Assembly: GCF_017696175.1 (NCBI RefSeq) | Contig: NZ_JAAORE010000002.1 | Location: 248,001 to 312,000 of the forward strand | Source of the DNA: Prochlorococcus marinus XMU1404 | GTDB lineage: Bacteria; Cyanobacteriota; Cyanobacteriia; PCC-6307; Cyanobiaceae | DNA: 64,000 nucleotides | Direction: 5' to 3' | Part shown: in pieces, positions 32,168-42,781 of the stretch | Layout of the letters: every line of letters begins with the position of its first letter | Numbering within the stretch: position 1 is the first letter of the stretch | Made by a program: the position numbers and the translations under genes | Notes under the pieces: model-generated | Told to the model about the DNA's origin: nothing | Databases searched by the model: none | Seen by the model: only the letters and a program-made list of their open reading frames with translations

Positions 32168-32746
32168 ATGGAAGAAAATTTAGAACAAAAAAGTGAAAAC
32201 TATAGTGATATATCAAACAATACTAGTAATTCAAACTCTGAGCAAATAAAAGAAACTAAATCAGAGAAAGTTTTAAATATTAATGAAAAAAATCTTAATT
32301 CACAAAATAATTCTGACTCTAAAGTTGAGAAAAAAGATGGGAATGATACCCCCCCTAAAACTATTCCTGAAGCAAAAAAGGAACTTCCAGTAGAGAAAAA
32401 GCCATTCCAAGAATTTATTAATATTCATTTGATTCCATCTATAAAAGAAGAAATTAATCAAAGAGGATTTGAAATAAAGAATATAAATCTCAAAAATACT
32501 AATAGACCTATAGCTGGAGATAAATGTTGGGTAGTAAATTGTGAAATTAAAGATACTTGCACCTTTTGGCTTTCTTTTGAGAAAGAGGACATAAGCTCAT
32601 TAAAAAGTATATCTTTATCCAAACCAAATCAAAAACCTAGCATTATTGAATCGTTCCTTATTGACGAAAAAAGAATCACCCTTAAATTAATTATTTCAAG
32701 AGTCCTGCAGAGATTAAATGGACAAAAATTAATAGGAGTTAATTAA
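32168..32746 (+). CDS. DUF2996-like cyanobacterial protein
   Basis: 192 residues. The first 75 are low-complexity, Ser/Asn/Lys/Glu-rich and probably disordered. The rest is a compact domain: FQEFINIHLIPSIKEEINQR, DKCWVVNCEIKDTCTFWLSF, then ITLKLIISRVLQRLNGQKLI. This fits the cyanobacterial DUF2996 pattern. It precedes acsF by 80 bases. Confidence 0.6.
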   Translation: MEENLEQKSENYSDISNNTSNSNSEQIKETKSEKVLNINEKNLNSQNNSDSKVEKKDGNDTPPKTIPEAKKELPVEKKPFQEFINIHLIPSIKEEINQRGFEIKNINLKNTNRPIAGDKCWVVNCEIKDTCTFWLSFEKEDISSLKSISLSKPNQKPSIIESFLIDEKRITLKLIISRVLQRLNGQKLIGVN

Positions 32747-32826
32747 TAAAACAATAACACCAAGTTAACTTTTCCCTCGAAAATACAAATAATAGTAAAT
32801 AATAGTATTAATAAATCAAATCAAAG

Positions 32827-33999
32827 ATGACTCGATCAACTATTGAATCAAAAAATAAAAAAGAAATAAATAATGGGAAGGTACCTTCAAAGGAAACAAT
32901 TTTATCTCCAAGGTTTTATACAACAGATTTTGAGGCAATGGAAAATATGGATTTATCAATAAATGAAGAAGAATTAGAAGCTATATGTGAGGAATTCAGA
33001 AAAGATTATAACAGGCATCATTTTGTAAGAAATAGTGAATTTGAAGGAGCTGCAGAAAAATTAGATCCTGAGACAAGAGAGCTATTTGTTGATTTTCTTG
33101 AGGGAAGTTGTACTTCAGAATTTTCAGGTTTTTTACTTTATAAGGAGCTTAGCAAAAGGATTAAAGACAAAAACCCTCTTCTTGCTGAATGTTTTGCTCA
33201 TATGGCCAGAGACGAAGCTAGACATGCAGGTTTCTTGAATAAATCTATGAGTGATTTTGGATTACAGTTAGATTTAGGTTTTTTGACAGCAAATAAAGAT
33301 TACACCTATTTCCCACCAAGAAGTATTTTTTATGCCACTTATTTATCTGAAAAAATAGGCTATTGGAGATATATCGCAATTTATAGGCATCTTGAAAAAA
33401 ATCCAGATAGCAAGATTTTTCCACTATTTAATTACTTTGAAAATTGGTGTCAAGATGAAAATAGACATGGGGATTTCTTTGATGCACTGATGAAAGCACA
33501 GCCACGTACTGTGAAATCTTTAAGTCAAAAAATCACCATTGGCGGGTCTACCTTTACACACCCACTATTTGACTACTTCCATAGATTTAGATATTTTTTG
33601 AATAATCTTCCATTAACATCGAAGCTATGGTCAAGATTCTTTCTACTAGCTGTATTTGCAACTATGTATGCAAGGGATTTGGGAATTAAAAAAGATTTCT
33701 ACAGTTCATTAGGTTTAGATGCCAGAGATTACGACCAGTTTGTTATTAATAAAACGAATGAAACTGCAGCTAGAGTTTTCCCTGTAGTAATGGACGTTTA
33801 TGATAAATCTTTTTATGGAAGATTAGATAAAATAGTTGAGAATAATAAGGTTCTTACTGATATTGCAAGCAGTGATGGAAATAAAGTATCTAAAACTTTT
33901 AAAAAATTACCTAAATATTTATCAAACGGTTACCAGCTATTAAGACTATACTTATTAAAACCTCTTGATAGCAAAGATTTCCAACCTTCGATTAGATAA
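32827..33999 (+). CDS. acsF: Mg-protoporphyrin IX monomethyl ester oxidative cyclase
   Basis: 390 residues. Two diiron ExxH motifs are clear: [10 protein letters not shown] and [10 protein letters not shown], with further Glu in [19 protein letters not shown]. It closes the isocyclic ring E of chlorophyll using oxygen, making divinyl protochlorophyllide; it works with a small Ycf54-type partner. It is the aerobic enzyme, in line with an oxygenic phototroph. chlH, earlier in the same pathway, lies 13 kb downstream. Confidence 0.97.
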   Translation: MTRSTIESKNKKEINNGKVPSKETILSPRFYTTDFEAMENMDLSINEEELEAICEEFRKDYNRHHFVRNSEFEGAAEKLDPETRELFVDFLEGSCTSEFSGFLLYKELSKRIKDKNPLLAECFAHMARDEARHAGFLNKSMSDFGLQLDLGFLTANKDYTYFPPRSIFYATYLSEKIGYWRYIAIYRHLEKNPDSKIFPLFNYFENWCQDENRHGDFFDALMKAQPRTVKSLSQKITIGGSTFTHPLFDYFHRFRYFLNNLPLTSKLWSRFFLLAVFATMYARDLGIKKDFYSSLGLDARDYDQFVINKTNETAARVFPVVMDVYDKSFYGRLDKIVENNKVLTDIASSDGNKVSKTFKKLPKYLSNGYQLLRLYLLKPLDSKDFQPSIR

Positions 34000-34030
34000 T
34001 CTTTTATACAGAGAAGATTTATAGACTCAA

Positions 34031-35455
34031 ATGCTTTCGTCACAAATTAAATCACATGAAATTGTTTTTGGTAGTTGCAACAAAGATTTATTAGAAGAAA
34101 TCATTTTTTATGGGATTGGACTTGGAGCTGATTTTGTAGAAATATTTATAGAGAATACTGACAACTCAAGTGTTTTAGCTGAAGAGGATTTTATAACAAG
34201 TGTAAGTCCATCATTTGGAAGGGGTGCTGGTATTAGAATCTTCAAAGAAAAAAAAGATGGATTTGTAAGTACGAATGATTTAACAAAGAATGGCTTGATG
34301 AGATCGGTATCTCAAGCTATTGAGATGTTAGACATAACAGATAATAAAAAAAGAGAAGTATTTAACGGTTTAAATAAACATAGGGACTATAGTTTATCCA
34401 AGAGAAAATGGATTAATGAAATCCCATCGATTCATGAGATAAGTGAAAAACTATTATGCAGCACAAAGTCTCTTAAAAAAAATGATAAAATAATAACTAG
34501 AAAAGGAAGTTATTCAAGAAACCTGCAAGAAGTAATTATAGCCTCCAGCGATGGAACCTATGCCTCCGATATTAGGCTGCATCAAACAGTTGGACTCAAT
34601 GTAATTGCTATTGATGCCCAATATAGATCTAGTGGAAGTAGAAGATTTGGATCGTCTGGAATGCCTAATGAATTCAGATTATGGGATCATGAAAAAGCAA
34701 CTAATGATGTGTTTGAAAGTTCAATGAATATGTTGTATGCAGATTATGTTGATGCAGGACAAATGCCTGTCGTATTAGCCAATAAGTTTGGTGGCGTTAT
34801 ATTTCACGAAGCCTGCGGTCATCTGCTTGAAACTACTCAAATAGAGAGAGGAACAACACCATTTGAGAATAAATTGAATGAAAAAATTGCACATGAATCT
34901 GTAACAGCAATAGATGAAGGAATTTCAGAAGGATCCTTTGGTTCATTATCAGTAGATGATGAAGGTATGGAACCCGAAAAATCAGTTCTTATAAAAGATG
35001 GGATTTTAAAAAAATTCATATCCGACAGGGCAGGTGAATTAAGAACTGGCCATAAAAGAACAGGAAGTGGAAGAAGACAAAATTATTCTTTTGCTGCAGC
35101 TTCACGAATGAGAAATACTTATATAGCTAAAGGTGAGCACTCAAAAGAGGATTTAATCAATAGTATTAGTGATGGTCTTTACTGCAAATCAATGGGTGGT
35201 GGTAGTGTAGGTGCTACAGGACAATTTAATTTTGCGGTAGAAGAAGGATATCTTATTAAAAATGGAAAATTAACTAATCCAGTAAAGGGTGCTACTTTGA
35301 TTGGTGAGGCTAAAGAAGTTATGCCAAAAATATCAATGTGCGGAAATGACCTCGAATTAGCTCCTGGATTCTGTGGATCCATCAGTGGAAGTGTCAACGT
35401 AACAGTTGGCCAACCTCATATTAAGGTTGATTCAATCACTGTTGGTGGAAGATAG
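34031..35455 (+). CDS. tldD: TldD-type metalloprotease
   Basis: 474 residues. The zinc motif HEACGHLLE is mid-protein and the C-terminal GGGSVGATGQFNF and GFCGSISGSVNV segments are family marks. TldD and TldE form a heterodimeric peptidase that processes unfolded or modified peptides. It is followed by tldE after 3 bases, so both subunits are made together. Confidence 0.95.
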   Translation: MLSSQIKSHEIVFGSCNKDLLEEIIFYGIGLGADFVEIFIENTDNSSVLAEEDFITSVSPSFGRGAGIRIFKEKKDGFVSTNDLTKNGLMRSVSQAIEMLDITDNKKREVFNGLNKHRDYSLSKRKWINEIPSIHEISEKLLCSTKSLKKNDKIITRKGSYSRNLQEVIIASSDGTYASDIRLHQTVGLNVIAIDAQYRSSGSRRFGSSGMPNEFRLWDHEKATNDVFESSMNMLYADYVDAGQMPVVLANKFGGVIFHEACGHLLETTQIERGTTPFENKLNEKIAHESVTAIDEGISEGSFGSLSVDDEGMEPEKSVLIKDGILKKFISDRAGELRTGHKRTGSGRRQNYSFAAASRMRNTYIAKGEHSKEDLINSISDGLYCKSMGGGSVGATGQFNFAVEEGYLIKNGKLTNPVKGATLIGEAKEVMPKISMCGNDLELAPGFCGSISGSVNVTVGQPHIKVDSITVGGR

Positions 35456-35458
35456 GAT

Positions 35459-36811
35459 ATGAATTCAAAAGAAATAACAACTCAAATCTCTGAAGCTGCA
35501 GTTTCTCTAAATCTTAAAAAATGGGATTATGGTGCAAGCTTTTCAAATGATTATTCTGTGCAAGTAGATAAAGGTGAGGCTAAACAACTTAAGGCATCAC
35601 AGAAGCAAATTTTAACTATAAGAGTTTGGAACGAATCTAATTTAGTTGGTATTACAACAACTAGTGATATCAGTGAATCTGGTATTAAAAAAGCTCTAAA
35701 TCAAGCAAATATTGCATCTGATTTTGGCAACAAGAATGAAAGAACAGAATTCTCACCACTAGCCAAGGATCCTATTGAAGTTAAGGACTTAAAAAAAAGA
35801 AATCCTGTTGGAATAAAAAAATTACTTACGCTTTTAAGAGAAGCAGAAGTAAAACTATTAGAAAGCCATGAATCCATAAAATCTGTTCCTTATAATGGTC
35901 TATCTGAAAGTTTTTATGAGAGAGTTTATGCAAATAGTGATGGTGCATTTCGGAGTTATACCAAAAGTCAAGCTGCACTTTATTTATATGCAAGAGCAGA
36001 AGAGAAAAATAAGAAACCTCGTAGCTCAGGTTCGGTAAAACTTGGATATGGAGTTGAAGATATAGATATAGAGTCGTGTATTAAAGATGCTTCTAATAAA
36101 ACAATTTCTCATTTAAATTATTCATCTATTAAAACTGATAAATACTTAATATGTTTTTCCCCAGAGTCTTTTTTAACGATAATTAATGCCTTTAGTTCAA
36201 TGTTTAATGCTAGAAGCATTTTAGATGGAGTTAGCTTATCTAATAAAAATTCTATTGGAGAGAAACTATCTACAGAAGCACTTAATATTTATGATGATGG
36301 TCTTCACGAAAAGAATATTTCTTCATCACCATTTGATGGAGAGGGAACTCCTACCAAAAGACTATGTTTAATTAACAAAGGGAGACTTGAAAATTTTATA
36401 CATTCTGAATCAACTGCAAGAATATTTAAAACAATCCCCACAGGCCACGCTGGACTAGGATCAAAAGTCTCAGTATCTCCTGATTGGATAGTAGTTGAGA
36501 AATCAGAGGAAAACTCAGATCTAAAAAAATCATTAGATCACTCTACTTATGAGGGAGAATTTGTTTATATTGAAGAATTAAATGCAATCCATGCAGGTGT
36601 CAGAGCAAGTCAAGGTTCATTCTCTCTTCCATTTGATGGATGGCTCTACAAAAACAGTAAAAAAATCTCAATAGAATCTGCGACTGTAGCAGGGGATATC
36701 AAATATCTTATGAAAAACATAGTAAATATTGAATCAAACCAGGAAGTAACAACAAGTGGAATTTCTCCACATGTATGGGTAGATGAATTATCAATAACTG
36801 GTGACGCGTGA
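35459..36811 (+). CDS. tldE: TldE/PmbA protease partner subunit
   Basis: 450 residues, homologous in fold to TldD but without the HExxxH zinc motif, as normal for TldE/PmbA. Family marks are YGASFSNDYSVQVDKGEAKQ, SSPFDGEGTPTKRLCLI and GVRASQGSFSLPFDGWLYKN. It forms the heterodimer with TldD. Its last codons overlap the fmt start by four bases. Confidence 0.93.
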   Translation: MNSKEITTQISEAAVSLNLKKWDYGASFSNDYSVQVDKGEAKQLKASQKQILTIRVWNESNLVGITTTSDISESGIKKALNQANIASDFGNKNERTEFSPLAKDPIEVKDLKKRNPVGIKKLLTLLREAEVKLLESHESIKSVPYNGLSESFYERVYANSDGAFRSYTKSQAALYLYARAEEKNKKPRSSGSVKLGYGVEDIDIESCIKDASNKTISHLNYSSIKTDKYLICFSPESFLTIINAFSSMFNARSILDGVSLSNKNSIGEKLSTEALNIYDDGLHEKNISSSPFDGEGTPTKRLCLINKGRLENFIHSESTARIFKTIPTGHAGLGSKVSVSPDWIVVEKSEENSDLKKSLDHSTYEGEFVYIEELNAIHAGVRASQGSFSLPFDGWLYKNSKKISIESATVAGDIKYLMKNIVNIESNQEVTTSGISPHVWVDELSITGDA

Positions 36812-37794
36812 GAATTATATTTTGGGGAACACCTGAATATTCAATTGCGAGCCTTGATACTTTTATTAAATCTAAGCACGAGGTAATTGGAGTAGTTAGC
36901 CAACCTGACAAGAAAAGATCTAGGGGAAATAAATTATTATCCTCACCTGTTAAAAGCTTTGCCGAGCAAGAATCTATAAAAATTTATACTCCAGCAAAAA
37001 TCAGGGACAATGTACATTTTATAAATAAACTTAAATCACTATCTTGTGATTTATTTATTGTTATAGCTTACGGGAAAATATTACCCAAAGAGATATTGGA
37101 AATCCCAAAATTTGGATGTTGGAATGCACATGCTTCATTACTTCCAAGATGGCGTGGTGCAGCCCCAATCCAATGGTCCCTAATAGAAGGCGATGAATTT
37201 ACTGGTGTAGGAATTATGAAAATGAATAAGGGACTAGATACTGGCGACTTATTATTGGAAGAAAAAATTAAAATTGATAATGACGATAATTTTAATACAC
37301 TATCGGAAAAACTTAGTATTTTATCTGCAAAATTATTTTTAAATGCCACATCACTACTCGAAGAAAATATTTATAAAAATACTAATTATCAATTAACAAA
37401 ACAAAATACTCTTGGAAGAGAAATTACTTACGCAAGAATGATTGAAAAATCAGACTTTAGAGTTGATTGGGGTAATGAGGCAATTAAAATTTCTCAAAAA
37501 ATAAAAGGATTATACCCACGAGCAAATACAACTTTTAGGGGTAAGAACCTAAAAATACTTAAAATCAAAGTTTTGAGTAGTGATGAAATTAAAAATAAAA
37601 AAAACCTTTTCACGAACAATTATTCAAGACCAGGTATTATTCTTGCTGTAATAGAAAATGAAGGAATAATAATTTCAACTAAAACTGATCCTATTATTTT
37701 GTTAGAAGCAAAACTTGAAGGCAAAAACATTTCTAGCAAAAAGCAATTGATACAACAGTTAAAGCCATCAGTAGGTGAATATCTCTCAGATTAA
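36808..37794 (+). CDS. fmt: methionyl-tRNA formyltransferase
   Basis: 328 residues from GTG at 36808, which overlaps the tldE stop. The N-terminus is RIIFWGTPEYSIASL; the catalytic block has HASLLPRWRGAAPIQW and the tetrahydrofolate loop GIMKMNKGLDTGD. It formylates initiator Met-tRNA; the initiator tRNA gene lies at 60.6 kb in this window. It converges on the TerC gene with a 4-base overlap. Confidence 0.96.
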   Translation: MRIIFWGTPEYSIASLDTFIKSKHEVIGVVSQPDKKRSRGNKLLSSPVKSFAEQESIKIYTPAKIRDNVHFINKLKSLSCDLFIVIAYGKILPKEILEIPKFGCWNAHASLLPRWRGAAPIQWSLIEGDEFTGVGIMKMNKGLDTGDLLLEEKIKIDNDDNFNTLSEKLSILSAKLFLNATSLLEENIYKNTNYQLTKQNTLGREITYARMIEKSDFRVDWGNEAIKISQKIKGLYPRANTTFRGKNLKILKIKVLSSDEIKNKKNLFTNNYSRPGIILAVIENEGIIISTKTDPIILLEAKLEGKNISSKKQLIQQLKPSVGEYLSD

Positions 37795-38501
37795 GTTTTA
37801 GATTCTTTTTTAGAGAATCCCCAAGTGAAGGCAAAAAGAATCAAAAAATAAAAATAATAGTCTGGAAGAATAGATTCTTTAATTAACGTATTTAGTAAAA
37901 GTTTAATCCCAACTATTAAAATTGCTACGTAACCGGCTGTTTCTAATCTAGAAAATATATCCAGAAGTTTTAGAAAAATCCCCGATGTAAATCTTAAGGC
38001 TAATACTCCAATCAATGCTCCAAATATTATTAATATATATTGATCGCTGATAGCTACTGCAGTAGTGATACTGTCTATGGAAAAAGCAAAATCAGTAATT
38101 GAAAGAAGCGCTACAACCCTTAAGAACTTAAAATTATTTTTATTATTATCTGTCCCATTTTCAGCGTTTTCTATATCTGAATTTAAAAAAACATTAGAGA
38201 AGAACAAGTATATTAAATAAAAACCAGCAAAAACTCTAATAAGAATAAACTTTAGAAGAACATTAGATAAAATGATGAGAATAATTCTAAATAATAAAGA
38301 TATTGTTATACCAATATTTAAGGCTCTTGACCTTAATTCTGAACTGTCGAGGGATTTAGTAAGAGAAGCTAGTGCGACAGCATTATCTGCCGATAATAAT
38401 AATTCTAGAGCAATTAATATTGGTAAAAGTGTAAAAATTTCGTACCAACTGTCTACCTGATCTAGTGTGGGTATAAAAGAATTTATAGCAGCTGAATCCA
38501 T
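37791..38501 (-). CDS. TerC-family membrane protein
   Basis: 236 residues with about seven membrane helices. The conserved ADNAVALASL near the N-terminus and the acidic SIDSITTAVAISD in the middle are TerC marks. Family members export Mn2+ or assist insertion of thylakoid proteins (plant TerC). It converges on fmt and is divergent from mfd. Confidence 0.88.
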   Translation of the reverse strand: MDSAAINSFIPTLDQVDSWYEIFTLLPILIALELLLSADNAVALASLTKSLDSSELRSRALNIGITISLLFRIILIILSNVLLKFILIRVFAGFYLIYLFFSNVFLNSDIENAENGTDNNKNNFKFLRVVALLSITDFAFSIDSITTAVAISDQYILIIFGALIGVLALRFTSGIFLKLLDIFSRLETAGYVAILIVGIKLLLNTLIKESILPDYYFYFLILFAFTWGFSKKESKT

Positions 38502-38575
38502 TAAATATTATTCACAAACACTTTAAAATCTAATATAATGTATCGGATATTTGTAATCAAGATTGATAACTATAA

Positions 38576-41500
38576 ATGAGTTTAAATACTTTAGTTGATT
38601 ATATTTCTAACTCACAAATTACTTCTGAATTAATAAAAAGAATTTCAAAAAATAATGAATTAAATATTGTTGGTTCAAGTAGATATGCTAAATCAATAAT
38701 TTTAGATAGCATCGCGAAAAAAGAGGGTAAAAATATATTATTAATTTGTCCTAATGTAGAAATTGCCTACAAATGGATTGGTTATTTTGAAAGTATAAAT
38801 AATAAAGCAGTTTTATATTATCCCCCAACAGAACATCTACCATACTCATCAATTAATAAATCCAAAGAGATTGAATTTAGTCAGCTTACTGTTATATCCA
38901 AATTAATTAAAAAAGAGACAAAGGAACTTAATATTGTTATATCAACAGAGAGATCACTACAACCTCATCTAATAAATAAAAACTTATTTATTGAAAACAA
39001 ATTAGATTTGCAAAAAGGGGTTCAAATCGAGATTCAAGAATTAGCAAATAAACTTACTTTGCTGGGTTATACAAAGGATAATGTCACTTCAACAGAAGGA
39101 TTCTGGAGTAGGAGAGGGGAAATAATAGATATTTATCCTGTAAATAATGAGTTTCCTATAAGATTAGAATTTTTTGATAATGTAATTGAGAAAATAAGAG
39201 AATATGATCCCCACACACAGAAAACATTAGAAAGTATCAATAATATTGAAATAATACAGGCTGGATTTGATTTGCTAATAAAAGATAAGTTAAATAATTT
39301 ATCTAAGAACAGTATTTTTAATTCAGAAGATATAAATAAAAATAATCTTGATCGTTATTTAGGAATAATTGAAGAAGAACCTTCAAATATAATAGATTTT
39401 ATAAATAGGGATACAATTCTTGTAATTGATGAATTAGAAGATTGTAAAAAATTTGCAAATAATTGGTATCTAGATTCAGAAAGTAATTTTGATAATTGTG
39501 CTTATGAATTAAATGAGAACCTTAAAAATAATGACATAAATTTAGAAGCCATACCTAACTTGCATTTAAAGTTTGACGAAATACTAAATTCACTAGGAAA
39601 TTTTAATTTAATAAAATTTTATGAATTTGAATCTAAAGTCAATATTGATAATAGGTTTTTGTTAAACGATAAAAGATTAAATTCATACTCTAAAAATATA
39701 GGAAAATTATCCAATGATATAAATAAAAATATAAAAAACAATGAAAAAGTTTGGATATTATCGGCACAGCCATTGAGAACTAGAACTTTACTTTTTGAGC
39801 ACGAATGTAATACAAATTTTTTAAATAATCCCAATGATATTGATGAAGCATTTAAATCAATCAATAATTCAACTCCCTTAATTTTAAAAAATAAGAACAA
39901 TTATGAAATCGAGGGTTTTTATCTTCCGATATGGAAAGTTGTCCTCATAACAGATAAAGAATTATTTTCACAACAATCTCTTTTTAATAATGTATTCATA
40001 AGAAGAAAAAAAAGAAGTGTCAATTCAAATATAAATGTGAATAAGATTAGTCCCGGTGATTTTATAGTTCATAAAAATCATGGGATAGGAAAATTTATAA
40101 AAATAGAAAAAATAAATATAACTGGAGATTCAAGAGATTATTTAGTTATTCAGTATCAAGATGGGAAAATAAGTGTTGCCGCTGATCAACTTGGTAGTGT
40201 TAACAGATATAGATCAAGCGGAAAAATAAAGCCAAAAATAAATAAATTAGGAGGGACAGAATGGGAAAGAATAAAAGATAAAAATAAGAAACAAATCAAA
40301 AAGGTTGCTGTAGATATATTAAAACTTTATGCAAAGAGAGAAAAATTAAAGGGGCACATATACCCAGAAGATGGTCCTTGGCAAGATGAATTAGAGGAAT
40401 CATTCCCTTATCAACCGACCCCAGATCAAATTACTGCTGTAAAGGAAATAAAATCTGATATGGAAAGCGATAAGCCAATGGACAGGTTAGTTTGTGGAGA
40501 TGTAGGATTTGGCAAAACAGAAGTTGCTGTTCGGGCTATTTTTAAGGCTATAACATCAGGCAAACAGGTAATATTACTAGCACCCACAACAATCCTAGCT
40601 CAGCAACATTGGAGAACAATAAATAATAGATTTTCACCTTACCCAATAAAAGTATCATTACTCAATAGATTCAAAACCATTAATGAAAGAAAGGAAATCT
40701 ATGCTGGTTTGAAAAATAACAAAATTGATTTAGTTGTAGCAACGCACCAAATTTTAGGAAAAGAAATAGAAATTAAAAACTTAGGATTACTTGTTATTGA
40801 TGAAGAACAAAGATTTGGAGTAAGGCAAAAGGAGAAAATTAAAAAAATCAAAACCAACTTAGACGTTTTAACTCTCTCGGCAACTCCAATTCCAAGAACT
40901 CTGTATATGAGCTTATCTGGACTAAGACAAATGAGCTTGCTAAATACTCCTCCTCCATCAAGAAGATCAATAAAAACATATTTATCTGAAATAGATATGG
41001 ATGTTATAAGAACCGCAATTAATCAAGAACTTGATAGGGGAGGTCAAATATTTTATGTTCTTCCAAGGATTGCAGATATTGATCAAGCTATAGACAAATT
41101 AAAAAATATGTTTCCCAGCTTAAAATTTATTGTTGCTCATGGGCAAATGAACGAAACAGAGCTTGAAAATGCAATGATTGCTTTTAATAATGGAGAAGTT
41201 GATCTAATGATATGCACAACGATAATAGAAAGTGGACTAGACATCCCTAAAGTAAATACAATCATTATTGAAGATTCTCACAAATTTGGCCTTTCACAAC
41301 TTTATCAACTTAGAGGAAGAGTTGGCAGAAGCGGTGTACAAGCACATGCTTGGTTATTTTATCCAAATATAAATAAAATTAATGATGCAGCAAAACAAAG
41401 ATTGAAAGCGATAAAAGATTTTTCGGAACTAGGAAGTGGATACCAACTTGCAATGAAAGATATGGAAATAAGAGGTGTTGGAAGTTTATTAGGAGAAGAA

Positions 41501-42088
41501 CAAAGTGGAAAGGTTAATGCTATGGGATATGACTTATACATTGAAATGCTCCAAGAGGCTATATCAGAAATAAGTGGACAAGAAATACCGGAAGTTAGCG
41601 ACACACAAATTGATCTCCCAATAAATGCATTTATTCCTGCCACATGGATATTAAATAGGGAAGAAAAGCTAGATGCTTATAAATCTGCTACTGAATGTTC
41701 TAACAATAATGAATTGACTGAATTAGCTACCGACTGGGTTAATAGATATGGGACCTTGCCAAAACCTGTTGAGTCTTTAATTATGGTGATGAGATTAAAA
41801 TTACTTTCTAAAAAATGTGGTTTTAAAAGAATTAAACTCAAAAAACCAAATATAGTTATCGAGACAAAATTAAAAATTTCTACTTTTAAAATTCTCAAAA
41901 ATTCATTACCAAGTAGTGTCCACAATAAATTTAATTTTGATGAAGGGGAACAATTCTCAAAAATAACCATAAGGGGTTTAGGAGTTACTGAAATTCAAAA
42001 TCAAATTGATCAATTAATGTTTTGGTTTGGGTTATTTGTAAAAGAAATAAATAATTTTGACAAGGATCTAATTATTAAAAAAGAATAA
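38576..42088 (+). CDS. mfd: transcription-repair coupling factor Mfd
   Basis: 1170 residues, full length. The UvrB-like N-terminal module (FWSRRGEIIDIYPVNNEFPI) and RNA-polymerase-binding domain (PGDFIVHKNHGIGKFIKIEK) come first. The helicase core has Walker A GDVGFGKTEVA, the DEEQRFG box, LSATPIPRTL, then TTIIESGLDIP and QLRGRVGRS, and a C-terminal TRCF domain ends the protein. It removes RNA polymerase stalled at lesions and recruits UvrA. It is transcribed alone. Confidence 0.97.
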   Translation: MSLNTLVDYISNSQITSELIKRISKNNELNIVGSSRYAKSIILDSIAKKEGKNILLICPNVEIAYKWIGYFESINNKAVLYYPPTEHLPYSSINKSKEIEFSQLTVISKLIKKETKELNIVISTERSLQPHLINKNLFIENKLDLQKGVQIEIQELANKLTLLGYTKDNVTSTEGFWSRRGEIIDIYPVNNEFPIRLEFFDNVIEKIREYDPHTQKTLESINNIEIIQAGFDLLIKDKLNNLSKNSIFNSEDINKNNLDRYLGIIEEEPSNIIDFINRDTILVIDELEDCKKFANNWYLDSESNFDNCAYELNENLKNNDINLEAIPNLHLKFDEILNSLGNFNLIKFYEFESKVNIDNRFLLNDKRLNSYSKNIGKLSNDINKNIKNNEKVWILSAQPLRTRTLLFEHECNTNFLNNPNDIDEAFKSINNSTPLILKNKNNYEIEGFYLPIWKVVLITDKELFSQQSLFNNVFIRRKKRSVNSNINVNKISPGDFIVHKNHGIGKFIKIEKINITGDSRDYLVIQYQDGKISVAADQLGSVNRYRSSGKIKPKINKLGGTEWERIKDKNKKQIKKVAVDILKLYAKREKLKGHIYPEDGPWQDELEESFPYQPTPDQITAVKEIKSDMESDKPMDRLVCGDVGFGKTEVAVRAIFKAITSGKQVILLAPTTILAQQHWRTINNRFSPYPIKVSLLNRFKTINERKEIYAGLKNNKIDLVVATHQILGKEIEIKNLGLLVIDEEQRFGVRQKEKIKKIKTNLDVLTLSATPIPRTLYMSLSGLRQMSLLNTPPPSRRSIKTYLSEIDMDVIRTAINQELDRGGQIFYVLPRIADIDQAIDKLKNMFPSLKFIVAHGQMNETELENAMIAFNNGEVDLMICTTIIESGLDIPKVNTIIIEDSHKFGLSQLYQLRGRVGRSGVQAHAWLFYPNINKINDAAKQRLKAIKDFSELGSGYQLAMKDMEIRGVGSLLGEEQSGKVNAMGYDLYIEMLQEAISEISGQEIPEVSDTQIDLPINAFIPATWILNREEKLDAYKSATECSNNNELTELATDWVNRYGTLPKPVESLIMVMRLKLLSKKCGFKRIKLKKPNIVIETKLKISTFKILKNSLPSSVHNKFNFDEGEQFSKITIRGLGVTEIQNQIDQLMFWFGLFVKEINNFDKDLIIKKE

Positions 42089-42159
42089 ATTATTAAATAA
42101 TTATTTAAAACCCGCAAAATAGTTTAATTTCGGTTAGGTTTATAAAAATTTATTTATTT

Positions 42160-42321
42160 ATGGGAGAATATATAGACATAGGAATTCAAAGTTCTGTTTT
42201 ACCATTATCGATTATTCTATCTTCTTTAATACTAGGATTCCTTGCAATATTCGGAGAAGAAACAGAAAATGATGATGATGACTCAGATTCAGGTAGTGGA
42301 GGTTTAATGCAACCAATCTGA
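42160..42321 (+). CDS. small membrane protein with acidic tail, 53 aa
   Basis: ATG at 42160, stop at 42319-42321. One helix (VLPLSIILSSLILGFLAIF) is followed by GEETENDDDDSDSGSGGLMQ. The acidic/Ser/Gly tail ending in LMQPI is typical of small conserved cyanobacterial membrane proteins. No function known. It converges on the next gene with a 2-base gap. Confidence 0.6.
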   Translation: MGEYIDIGIQSSVLPLSIILSSLILGFLAIFGEETENDDDDSDSGSGGLMQPI

Positions 42322-42323
42322 TA

Positions 42324-42692
42324 TTACTTATAATTTACCTGTCTTGATCTTCTGTTGACTATTCTAAATATTCTATAACAGGATCCCAACAGCAAAATCA
42401 AACTAAATAATAAAGAGACAAAAATAAAAATCACCAAAAATATTTCAATGACATTGGACAAGATATCAATAAATAACATAAAAGATTTACTTAGATTATT
42501 TGGTAAATTCTGCAAAAGTTGATTCTTATTAGGTATTAAATAATTTATGTAAATTAAAAAAAGACTCAAAATAAACATCAAAGCAGATTCATAAAATAAT
42601 CTTCTTTTGGATTTTCTTCGTAAACTTAATTTCTTTTTAAAAATATATTTGTCAGACTTTATTTTTAAATTTGGGATGTTTAAATCTGCCAT
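42324..42692 (-). CDS. two-span membrane protein, 122 aa
   Basis: A basic N-terminal part (KKKLSLRRKSKRRLFYES) leads into a helix ALMFILSLFLIYINYLI and a second helix IEIFLVIFIFVSLLFSLILL, then a basic tail RIVNRRSRQ. A positive-inside rule puts both ends in the cytosol. It resembles small conserved membrane proteins of marine cyanobacteria. No function recognised. Confidence 0.6.
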   Translation of the reverse strand: MADLNIPNLKIKSDKYIFKKKLSLRRKSKRRLFYESALMFILSLFLIYINYLIPNKNQLLQNLPNNLSKSFMLFIDILSNVIEIFLVIFIFVSLLFSLILLLGSCYRIFRIVNRRSRQVNYK

Positions 42693-42781
42693 ACATCAAA
42701 GCCCAAAGAAAAAACTAATAATTATTCTTAAAAGAAAATTATCCTATACTATCGTGTTTGTTAGTGAGATGCTATATCTAC

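Noticed and set aside
34031-36811. tldD/tldE as part of a peptide-antibiotic (RiPP) cluster
   Set aside because: No precursor peptide or modifying enzyme lies beside them; neighbours are acsF and fmt, so the general peptidase role is preferred.
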